64,000 nucleotides of DNA from Bacillus pumilus (GTDB lineage: Bacteria > Bacillota > Bacilli > Bacillales > Bacillaceae). A model generated the notes under the pieces. It was not told the DNA's origin. It worked only from the letters and a program-made list of their open reading frames with translations, and searched no databases. Positions 56,509-64,000 of the stretch are shown piece by piece. The translations under genes and the position numbers were made by a program. The DNA is taken from the NCBI RefSeq assembly GCF_024498355.1, contig NZ_CP101833.1:1965001-2029000 (forward strand). The letters run 5' to 3'. Every line of letters starts with the position of its first letter. Position 1 is the first letter of the stretch.

Positions 56509-57151
56509 CGTTTAACATCCTTTCTTCGAGCGCTTTGATCTTTGCTATGCTTTTCTTCCCGTTTTCTTCTATTCCACTTGAAAGATCGATCGCTTCTGGA
56601 CCATAGGCAAGTAGCTCTGTAATCGTTACTGGTGTCACTCCGCCTGCAATGACGCAATTTTTGCTCAAATGCTTTGCATGCTGAACATATGAAGGTACCG
56701 CCTCCCATGCAAAAGCTGTTCCAGAACCGCCTCTCATCCCTTTTACTTTCGCGTCAATGAGAAAGCCGTCGACAAAGGGCGCAAATGCCGTCATTTTTTC
56801 GAGCGTTCCTGTTAAATTGGGCTCGTGGTGAAATACTTTCCATACAATAGCCCCTGTTTGCTCTTTTATTTCTTTTGCGTGTTCTCGTGTTTCATCTCCA
56901 TGAAGCTGGACGATATCTAAAGGAATGTACTTTATGATGTCGCACACTTTTTGTATCTTTTCATTCACAAATACACCGGCGGTATCTTTCTCGCACTTCG
57001 TTTGTGCTAGCCATTGCTTCACTTGATCTGGATGGACCTGTCTTTTACTTGGAGCAAAGATAAATCCGATCGCATCCGCTTGAGATTGCGCGATGCAATC
57101 GACGTCCTCTTGCGTGACAGCCCCGCAATATTTCACATAAGGCTTCGTCAT
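56489..57151 (-). CDS. trpF: TrpF, phosphoribosylanthranilate isomerase
   Basis: Rearranges phosphoribosylanthranilate to CdRP. It has 220 aa. KYCG near the N-terminus carries the catalytic Cys, with VQLHGDE, FLIDAK and the C-terminal [13 protein letters not shown] phosphate motif. GGAGAATGAAC places the start at ATG 57151; ATG at 57157, overlapping the trpC stop, is the alternative. Confidence 0.96.
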   Translation of the reverse strand: MTKPYVKYCGAVTQEDVDCIAQSQADAIGFIFAPSKRQVHPDQVKQWLAQTKCEKDTAGVFVNEKIQKVCDIIKYIPLDIVQLHGDETREHAKEIKEQTGAIVWKVFHHEPNLTGTLEKMTAFAPFVDGFLIDAKVKGMRGGSGTAFAWEAVPSYVQHAKHLSKNCVIAGGVTPVTITELLAYGPEAIDLSSGIEENGKKSIAKIKALEERMLNDVRISK

Positions 57152-57153
57152 GT

Positions 57154-57906
57154 TCATTCTCCAAACAACGCTTTAACGGCTTTTTCCTGAGATTGCTCTC
57201 TCATTAATGATTCGCCAACAAGAACAGCGCTTGCTCCATGATTCTTCACAAAGGTCAGATCATCAAATGTCTGAATACCGCTTTCACTCACTAGTAAGAC
57301 ATCCTTTGGAACAAGTGGTGCAATCTCTTTTGTTTGCTCGACTGTTGTTGTAAATGTATTTAGATTCCGGTTGTTCACTCCAATGATCTCAGGGGTGAAA
57401 ATGTTTAAAATGTTTGCCAGTGTATCTGCTGCATGTACCTCAACGAGGACATCAAGTCCTTTTTCTTTTGCTTCAGCATACAGCTCATACAGCTTTTGCG
57501 GCTCAAGGACTTCTCCAATTAATAAGATGGCATCAGCCCCTATGCGTTTTGATTCTTCTACTTGTATGGAATCAATGATGAAATCTTTTCTTAAAATTGG
57601 ACATGCTACGTGTTCTTTAATGAGGGACAAGTACTCGTTTTTCCCTTGGAAAAACGGTTCATCCGTTAAGACAGATAAGCAATCTGCATTTGATTTTTCG
57701 TATGCTTTTGCTGTTTGTAAAGGATCAAAATTTGGCTGAATGATGCCTTTGGAAGGAGACGCTTTTTTTACCTCAGCAATAAGTCCGATCGAGCGATGAG
57801 GGTTCATAAGTGCTGCTTTAAATGATCGTCTTTCATAGTGTCCATCATCAGGTAATTGCAAGGTTTGGATATGTTCTTTTTTACGCGCGATAATTTGATT
57901 AAGCAT
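57154..57906 (-). CDS. trpC: TrpC, indole-3-glycerol phosphate synthase
   Basis: Closes the indole ring. The 250-aa TIM barrel shows [10 protein letters not shown] (catalytic Glu and Lys), [16 protein letters not shown] and SESGI. It overlaps the ends of trpD (8 bases) and trpF. Confidence 0.97.
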   Translation of the reverse strand: MLNQIIARKKEHIQTLQLPDDGHYERRSFKAALMNPHRSIGLIAEVKKASPSKGIIQPNFDPLQTAKAYEKSNADCLSVLTDEPFFQGKNEYLSLIKEHVACPILRKDFIIDSIQVEESKRIGADAILLIGEVLEPQKLYELYAEAKEKGLDVLVEVHAADTLANILNIFTPEIIGVNNRNLNTFTTTVEQTKEIAPLVPKDVLLVSESGIQTFDDLTFVKNHGASAVLVGESLMREQSQEKAVKALFGE

Positions 57907-58921
57907 AGATCTCTTCCTCTTTCTTTTTTTGTTTTAGACGGGCCAATTGTTCTTTGGCTGCGCCATTTTTAATCGTTTCTAACGCTTTTAATGTTCCTGC
58001 CATCAGACTTTCTGACTTTCCTGCGACATATAGTGCTGCTCCAGCATTGAGGGCTGTAATATGAAGCGGCGCTCCTCCCGTTTGATGATTCAATATATTC
58101 TGAATTAAATTAGCACTCTCTTCCGGTGACTGGACCTGAATGTCTGATAAGTGCCCTTTTTTCAGTCCAAAGTCTTCTGGGTTTAGTGTATATTCTGTTA
58201 TGACATTTTTCCTGAGTTCAATGACATATGAATTTGCTGTAATCGTTAATTCATCCAGCCCATCTTCTCCGCAAACAAACAGGACATGTTCTGGCTCTAA
58301 AGGCGCAAGGGCTTTCGCCATTAATTTTGCCTTTTCCTTTGAATACACCCCGATGATTTGCTTTTTGGCTTGCATCGGATGGCAAAGCGGACCTAATAGA
58401 TTAAATACCGTCCGAAATCCAAGCTGCTTTCGGACTGCTGCTACTTGTTTCATAGATGAATGATAGAGCGGTGCAAATAAAAAGCCCATGTTTTTCTGCT
58501 GTATTTGTTGTCTTGTTTCTTCTGGTGTGGACTGAATTTGGATCCCAAGACATTCTAGCACGTCAGCACTCCCGCTTTTAGAAGAGACCGACCGATTTCC
58601 ATGCTTGGCGATTTTGGCACCAGCAGCAGATGCTACAATGGCTGCGGCAGTTGATATATTAAATGTCGATAGCCCATCGCCTCCTGTACCGCACGTATCA
58701 ACGACATCAAACGACGCTTCCATTGGCGCTGCATTTTGCCTTATTGCTTTCACGAAGCCTGTCATCTCTTCAGAGGTTTCCCCTCTAAGCGCTAAAATGG
58801 ATAGACTTGCAGCGACTTCAGCATCTGTTAAAGAGCCGCTCATCATATCATGCATGAGTCTGTTCGCTTCATTTTCTGATAGAAATCCTCCATTAACAAG
58901 AGCTGATAGTCGTTGATTCAT
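57899..58921 (-). CDS. trpD: TrpD, anthranilate phosphoribosyltransferase
   Basis: Transfers phosphoribose to anthranilate. It has 340 aa. [17 protein letters not shown] (PRPP site), [18 protein letters not shown] and [10 protein letters not shown] are signatures. ATG at 58921 overlaps the trpE end by 29 bases. Unlike enteric TrpD, it carries no glutamine amidotransferase domain; in Bacillus that subunit is PabA, outside this window. Confidence 0.97.
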   Translation of the reverse strand: MNQRLSALVNGGFLSENEANRLMHDMMSGSLTDAEVAASLSILALRGETSEEMTGFVKAIRQNAAPMEASFDVVDTCGTGGDGLSTFNISTAAAIVASAAGAKIAKHGNRSVSSKSGSADVLECLGIQIQSTPEETRQQIQQKNMGFLFAPLYHSSMKQVAAVRKQLGFRTVFNLLGPLCHPMQAKKQIIGVYSKEKAKLMAKALAPLEPEHVLFVCGEDGLDELTITANSYVIELRKNVITEYTLNPEDFGLKKGHLSDIQVQSPEESANLIQNILNHQTGGAPLHITALNAGAALYVAGKSESLMAGTLKALETIKNGAAKEQLARLKQKKKEEEIYA

Positions 58922-60440
58922 CTTGCACACTCTCCTTTTCTGAGAAAATATGTTCAGCAAGCTGAATGGCTTTCAGAAGCGCCCCTGCCTTGTTACATGT
59001 CTCTTCCCATTCATTTTCAGGAACAGAATCAGCGACAATACCAGCGCCTGCTTGTATAGAGGCGGTCTGATTTTTAACGCTCATGGTGCGAATGGTAATA
59101 CAGGAGTCGATATTGCCGTCGAATCCAATATAAGCAATACAGCCGCCATACGTTTCTCTTGGCTCTGGCTCCATTTCATTTAATAATTGCATCGCCCTAA
59201 TTTTCGGTGCACCTGTTAATGTGCCTGCTGGAAAAGCAGACATAAGCGCATCGACTGGATTCGTATCTTGCTTCAGCTTTCCTGTCACAATGGAGATGAT
59301 GTGCATGACGTGTGAAAAGTTCACTACTTTTGTAAAAGTCGGGACGGATACACTGCCGTATTCTGCCACGCGGCCTACATCATTTCTGGCAAGGTCTACT
59401 AACATATAATGCTCTGCTTTTTCTTTTTCATCATCTAGCAGCTCTCTCGCTAGTGCAGCATCCTCTTCTTTTGTCGTTCCTCGTTTTCTTGTGCCTGCGA
59501 TTGGATGAATTTCTAAGTGCCCATTCTTGGCATGAATTAATCGTTCTGGCGAGCTTCCGACTAAATCGCGATCCTTTAATTTCATAAAATACATATAGGG
59601 AGATGGATTCACAATCCGAAGCACGCGGTACAATTCAAATGAACTCACTGACACAGGGATATCAAAGCGCTGTGAGAGTACGCCTTGGAAAATATCACCC
59701 GCTCTAATGTACTCTTTGATTTTTTCTACGTCCTTTAAAAATTGCGTTTTTTCATATGTTGACGTCACTTGTTCAAAGGACGGTGGTTCGTTCATATTCG
59801 CTGATAAAATCAGTTCTTTCATATCAATCTTCGTGTGAAGCTGCTGAATCAAATATTCAAGCCGCTCTTGATTTTTCTTGTAAACTTGTATTTTTTCGTC
59901 CTTTGTTTCATTTCCAGTCAGCTGAGTGTATTGAATAAAATGAACATGATTCGTTTCATGGTCAAAAGCAATCATCGTTTGACAGACAAATAATGTGCAA
60001 TGATCTGTCGGCGATGCGTTCCTATGCGGCCTGACAGAAGGTTCAATGCTTGGGATGAGATCGTAACTTAAGTACCCAACGGCCCCGCCTGTAAACGGGA
60101 TATCAACATCTGGTGTCTTGATTTGATATTGCTCTTTCATCCAGTCTAGTAAATCTTTCAGCTCTTGCTTTTGCATCACTTCCTGCCCAGCAGCGTCACG
60201 TGCAATATATTGGTCTTGGTCGTCATGCAAGGTTAAGAAAGGGTGTAATCCGATGAAGGAATATCTCGACCAGCTAGAAGATTCGTCTTTGCTTTCTAGC
60301 AGATACACAATATCCTGTTTGAGTTTCTCGACAATTTGAATGGGTGAAAGTGTATCGACTGTAATGGTTTCAACAATCGGGATCGTTTTGTAGGACTCAC
60401 TGTCCCTTAAAAATTGGGTAAGGTTTGATTGGGATTTCAT
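58893..60440 (-). CDS. trpE: TrpE, anthranilate synthase component I
   Basis: Converts chorismate to anthranilate. The 515-aa protein has the N-terminal ESKDESSSWSRYSFIG (Trp feedback region) and the chorismate-binding core GDIFQGVLSQRF, IAGTRKRG, HMLVDLARND-type sequence, and GTLTGAPKIRAMQL. ATG at 60440 follows GGAGTG, which is hidden in a leader hairpin. First of trpEDCFBA. Confidence 0.97.
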   Translation of the reverse strand: MKSQSNLTQFLRDSESYKTIPIVETITVDTLSPIQIVEKLKQDIVYLLESKDESSSWSRYSFIGLHPFLTLHDDQDQYIARDAAGQEVMQKQELKDLLDWMKEQYQIKTPDVDIPFTGGAVGYLSYDLIPSIEPSVRPHRNASPTDHCTLFVCQTMIAFDHETNHVHFIQYTQLTGNETKDEKIQVYKKNQERLEYLIQQLHTKIDMKELILSANMNEPPSFEQVTSTYEKTQFLKDVEKIKEYIRAGDIFQGVLSQRFDIPVSVSSFELYRVLRIVNPSPYMYFMKLKDRDLVGSSPERLIHAKNGHLEIHPIAGTRKRGTTKEEDAALARELLDDEKEKAEHYMLVDLARNDVGRVAEYGSVSVPTFTKVVNFSHVMHIISIVTGKLKQDTNPVDALMSAFPAGTLTGAPKIRAMQLLNEMEPEPRETYGGCIAYIGFDGNIDSCITIRTMSVKNQTASIQAGAGIVADSVPENEWEETCNKAGALLKAIQLAEHIFSEKESVQDESTTISSC

Positions 60441-60447
60441 AAGCACA

Positions 60448-60663
60448 CTCCTTAAATGGGATTAAGGAGAATGAGGGGACATATAGAGGGTTTGTGTGAG
60501 TATACGAAATAAGCCTAAAAGAGGTTTGCTCTTTTAGGCAGTATGATTAAATAGAAGTATCGTATCTCTGTGCTCAACTCTACTCATCTCAACTACCCTA
60601 GTCTCATTCTCATCTTCTCTAAGCTTGCATTTGCCGTTTACACCTATGTGTAAACTTCGGCTG
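60448..60663 (-). promoter_or_regulatory. trp leader: TRAP-binding repeats, attenuator and SD-hiding hairpin
   Basis: The leader RNA of about 220 bases has four parts. A 5' stem-loop forms from TTTACACATAGGTGTAAA (60637-60654). About ten (G/U)AG triplets spaced by 2-3 bases (60566-60622) match the TRAP site. An attenuator, GCCTAAAAGAG/CTCTTTTAGGC (60513-60539), precedes TTATTT. Finally CTCCTTAA/TTAAGGAG (60448-60469) encloses the trpE Shine-Dalgarno in a perfect 8-bp stem. By B. subtilis knowledge, tryptophan-bound TRAP favours termination and also blocks translation. Repeat count is by eye. Confidence 0.9.
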
Positions 60664-60668
60664 TTCAT

Positions 60669-60698
60669 ATCGTATTATAATTCCTTGTTTTTTGTCAA
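60669..60698 (-). promoter_or_regulatory. Internal trp promoter inside the 3' end of aroH
   Basis: Minus-strand TTGACA (60693-60698), 18 bases, TACGAT (60669-60674). It lies in the last codons of aroH and just beyond, as in B. subtilis, with the start site near 60662. Confidence 0.8.
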
Positions 60699-61058
60699 CT
60701 GTAAATCAGGGCGAAGCGTAACGGCTCCTTCTAAGTACACATGCTGTATGTCTTCCTGCTTTGTATCTGTCTGGACGGTCATTAACACCCGAATGCACTG
60801 TTTTAGACCGCCATCAATGTCAAGCTCCTGCATACAAGTGACAGGCACATATGTCCAGCCTTCAAACTGACGAAGTGCTTTTGCCGGAAAAACGGAGTGA
60901 ATATCTTGTGTAGCTGAAATCAAGATCTGCACGACACGCTCTGGATCTACTTGGTTTTTTGAAATAATGGCTTCTAGCAGCTGTTTCGTTTTGTTTAACA
61001 CTTCTTTTTCTGTATCTTCTGTCACAGTTGTAGCCCCACGTATCCCTCGAAACATCAT
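60675..61058 (-). CDS. aroH: AroH, monofunctional chorismate mutase
   Basis: Converts chorismate to prephenate. The 127-aa AroH-type (not AroQ) enzyme begins MMFRGIRGATTV with Arg7, has Arg90 in CIRVLMTVQTD and Tyr108 in HVYLEGAV, all active-site residues of the B. subtilis trimer. The ATG at 61058 follows GGAGGGG and overlaps the aroB stop. Its end contains the trp promoter. Confidence 0.96.
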   Translation of the reverse strand: MMFRGIRGATTVTEDTEKEVLNKTKQLLEAIISKNQVDPERVVQILISATQDIHSVFPAKALRQFEGWTYVPVTCMQELDIDGGLKQCIRVLMTVQTDTKQEDIQHVYLEGAVTLRPDLQLTKNKEL

Positions 61059-62146
61059 AGACACCCCTCCTCCCGTTTCCATTCTTCGAGCCAATGATAC
61101 AGCTCATCTTTTGTGAAAGAATGCAGGGTAGCGTCTCCAACCTGTTTTAATAAAACAAATTGAACACTGCCCCCTCTTGCCTTTTTATCACCAATCATGC
61201 GATCAACAAATGTTTTCGTTGAAATATCTTGCGTGACTTGTACTGGGAATCCCAGTTCGTTCATCCACATTTTTAGTTCCTTACGATGAAGGCGGAGTCC
61301 TAGTTGCTTTTCGCTCACATATAAAGCAAACTGCATGCCAATCGCAATTGCATCTCCGTGAGTGATGGCTCCGTATCCATACTCCGCTTCAATGGCATGC
61401 CCAAGTGTATGGCCTAAATTCAAATATGCGCGCACGCCTTGTTCTTTTTCGTCTTCTTGAACAATCGATGCTTTGACTTGGATCCCTTGATACAGCATAT
61501 GTGCCAGCTCGCCCTTTGATAATTCGGTCAAAGAACGAATGGACATCAGTTCTGATAAAAAGTCTTCACTTGAAATCAGCGCATGTTTGATGACCTCAGC
61601 GAAGCCCGATCTCAGCTCAATTTGAGAAAGTGTCTCAAGCATACTCGTATCATAGATCACAGCTTTCGGCTGATGAAACGCACCTATTAAATTTTTACCA
61701 AGCGGATGATTGATCCCTGTTTTCCCGCCGACTGCACTGTCATGTGCCAGCAGGGTCGTCGGAACTTGAATAAAATCAATGCCTCTCATATAAGTGGCAG
61801 CAGCAAAGCCAGCCAAATCCCCAATTACGCCTCCTCCCAGCGCAATGATGCACGAGGAGCGATCGAGCTGAAATTGAATGGCTTTCGTATGAATATGCTC
61901 AAACTGCACAAAAGATTTCGATTGTTCTCCGTTTGGAACCACCACTTTTTGTACAGACCACTTCTGTTCAAGTAATCGCACCATTTCATCACCGTAAATA
62001 GCATCAACGGCTGAATCTGTGATGATCATGAGCTTGGTAAAGGAATGCCCAGTGGAAGTCATCAAGTCTACGATATTGCGTTTAATCCCATCACCGATAT
62101 ATACAGGATAAGTGGCTGAAGACGTCTTCACTTCCAGTGTTTTCAT
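61055..62146 (-). CDS. aroB: AroB, 3-dehydroquinate synthase
   Basis: Second shikimate step, NAD- and Zn-dependent. It has 363 aa. GGGVIGDLAGFAAATYMRG, the metal-binding SGFAEVIKHALI (Glu, Lys), and NLGHTLGHAIE with its histidines are present. Its ATG shares one base with the aroF stop (TAATG). Confidence 0.97.
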   Translation of the reverse strand: MKTLEVKTSSATYPVYIGDGIKRNIVDLMTSTGHSFTKLMIITDSAVDAIYGDEMVRLLEQKWSVQKVVVPNGEQSKSFVQFEHIHTKAIQFQLDRSSCIIALGGGVIGDLAGFAAATYMRGIDFIQVPTTLLAHDSAVGGKTGINHPLGKNLIGAFHQPKAVIYDTSMLETLSQIELRSGFAEVIKHALISSEDFLSELMSIRSLTELSKGELAHMLYQGIQVKASIVQEDEKEQGVRAYLNLGHTLGHAIEAEYGYGAITHGDAIAIGMQFALYVSEKQLGLRLHRKELKMWMNELGFPVQVTQDISTKTFVDRMIGDKKARGGSVQFVLLKQVGDATLHSFTKDELYHWLEEWKREEGCL

Positions 62147-63318
62147 TAAAACTCCCTCTGAAGCTGGCGCATTTTTTCAACATTTTCTTTAATGCGATCT
62201 ATTTGGTCAAGACCAAACTGCTCAACGACTGCATTGGCAATTTCCCATGCCACGACTGCTTCTGCGACAACACTTGCGGCAGGAACAGCACAGCTATCAG
62301 AACGCTCAATACTTGCAGAGAAAGGCTCTTTCGTTTCAATATCAACGCTTTGAAGCGGCTTATAAAGAGTTGGGATTGGCTTCATGACCCCTCTAACGAC
62401 AATCGGCATGCCAGTTGACATTCCGCCTTCAAGACCACCTAAGCGATTTGTTTTTCTCGTATAGCCTTTTTCTTCATCCCAGATGATTTCATCATGGACC
62501 TCACTGCCATTTTTAGAAGCCGCCTCGAAGCCAATACCGAATTCAACCCCTTTAAAAGCGTTGATGCTAAGGACAGCGCCCGCGAGCTTGCTGTCCAATT
62601 TGCGGTCATAATGAACATAGCTGCCAACTCCAACTGGCATACCTTCAACAATCACTTCGACAATGCCGCCAATCGAATCGCCATTTTTCTTAGCTTCATC
62701 GATGGCATCCATCATTTTTTGACCTGCTTCACTGTCATAACAACGAACTGGTGATTCTTCTGTTACCTTTTGCAAATCTTCAATAGACTCATATGCAGTA
62801 TCAGCTGCTTTCACTCCGCCAATTTCAAGGACGTGACCAGCTATCTTGATCCCTAGATGAGCTAAGATTTGTTTGGCTACTGCTCCTGCTGCCACGCGAA
62901 CTGTAGTCTCGCGGGCTGATGAACGCTCTAATACGTTTCGCATATCACGGTGACCATATTTAATCGCACCATTTAAATCCGCATGTCCTGGTCTTGGACG
63001 GGAGATTTGACGCTTCATTTCACTCTCTTCTTCCTCAGTGATCGGCTCTGCCCCCATCACCTTTGTCCAGTGTTTCCAGTCATTATTTTCAACAACAAGT
63101 GTAATAGGAGAACCTAATGTTTTCCCGTGGCGAACACCACTTAACACTTTTGCTTGATCTTTTTCGATTTGCATTCTTCTTCCGCGGCCATGACCTTTCT
63201 GTCTTCTAGCCAGTTCATAATTGATATCATCCTGCTCTATGTAAAGTCCCGCTGGAACTCCTTCAATAATTGTGGTCAGTTGTGGACCATGTGATTCACC
63301 TGCTGTTAAGTACCTCAT
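62146..63318 (-). CDS. aroF: AroF, chorismate synthase
   Basis: Last shikimate step, forming chorismate with reduced FMN (Bacillus naming; aroC in E. coli). It has 390 aa. GESHGPQLT near the start, [22 protein letters not shown], and [14 protein letters not shown] with [10 protein letters not shown] are signatures. First gene of the window's supraoperon part; cheR lies 73 bases upstream on the same strand. Confidence 0.97.
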   Translation of the reverse strand: MRYLTAGESHGPQLTTIIEGVPAGLYIEQDDINYELARRQKGHGRGRRMQIEKDQAKVLSGVRHGKTLGSPITLVVENNDWKHWTKVMGAEPITEEEESEMKRQISRPRPGHADLNGAIKYGHRDMRNVLERSSARETTVRVAAGAVAKQILAHLGIKIAGHVLEIGGVKAADTAYESIEDLQKVTEESPVRCYDSEAGQKMMDAIDEAKKNGDSIGGIVEVIVEGMPVGVGSYVHYDRKLDSKLAGAVLSINAFKGVEFGIGFEAASKNGSEVHDEIIWDEEKGYTRKTNRLGGLEGGMSTGMPIVVRGVMKPIPTLYKPLQSVDIETKEPFSASIERSDSCAVPAASVVAEAVVAWEIANAVVEQFGLDQIDRIKENVEKMRQLQREF

Positions 63319-63391
63319 GACTTAATCTCCCTTCATCGCATTAACGCTTTTAAGTAAAACTATGATAACACACTTGCTACTAAAAAGTCAG

Positions 63392-64000
<609 letters not shown>

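Overview
The window looks like a low-GC Firmicutes chromosome of the genus Bacillus. The gene order is almost the B. subtilis order from ypbR (dynA) to cheR, read in reverse. Protein similarity as I remember it, the lineage-specific gaps and the extra genes fit the B. pumilus/safensis/altitudinis group best; that species-level call is inference. Most genes lie on the minus strand.

Layout. 1-4.8 kb: the 3'-truncated dynamin-like dynA, a 30-codon Fur-type peptide gene with two Fur boxes (fbpC-like), and the type III polyketide pair bpsA-bpsB. 4.9-7.1 kb is accessory: a putative small RNA with a CU-rich anti-Shine-Dalgarno segment, a decayed IS1182-type transposase, and a membrane-anchored polysaccharide deacetylase. 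7.1-9.3 kb: the xanthine salvage operon xpt-pbuX behind a guanine riboswitch. 9.4-20 kb: ypwA, ypvA, yptA, ypsC, RNase P RNA, gpsB, ypsA, cotD, a possible new 31-aa membrane peptide, and the DNA-repair pair mrfB-mrfA (yprB-yprA). 20.2-30.4 kb: an old-yellow-enzyme gene with an operator-like repeat, ypqE, ypqA, yppG, yppE, yppD, sspM, yppC, recU-ponA, ypoC, nth and dnaD. 30.5-43.5 kb: asnS, ypmB, ypmA, dinG, panBCD, and ypjD-dapB-mgsA-bshB1-bshA-cca-birA. 43.5-50.6 kb: ypjC, ypjB, ypjA, the menaquinol:cytochrome c reductase operon qcrABC, ypiF, ypiB and ypiA. 50.8-64 kb: the aromatic supraoperon aroF-aroB-aroH-trpEDCFBA-hisC-tyrA-aroE, with cheR cut by the right edge.

How the genes work together. 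The right third makes chorismate and converts it to tryptophan, phenylalanine and tyrosine precursors. The trp genes sit behind a TRAP-type leader with (G/U)AG repeats, an attenuator and a hairpin that hides the trpE ribosome binding site. The middle third joins lysine/cell-wall supply (dapB), bacillithiol (bshA, bshB1), methylglyoxal (mgsA), tRNA maturation (cca), biotin control (birA) and pantothenate (panBCD). The left half mixes cell division and wall synthesis (gpsB, ponA, recU), DNA repair and replication (nth, dnaD, dinG, mrfAB), spore proteins (cotD, sspM, yppG) and purine salvage.

Differences from the B. subtilis layout as I recall it: aspB is absent between ypmB and asnS, yppF is absent, no kdg genes lie between ypwA and ypvA, and a deacetylase, an IS relic and a flavin oxidoreductase are present. 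I found no CRISPR array, prophage, tRNA gene or obvious defence system. The most interesting items are small: the putative sRNA at 4.9 kb, the Fur-controlled peptide at 3.0 kb and the 31-aa membrane peptide at 16.4 kb.
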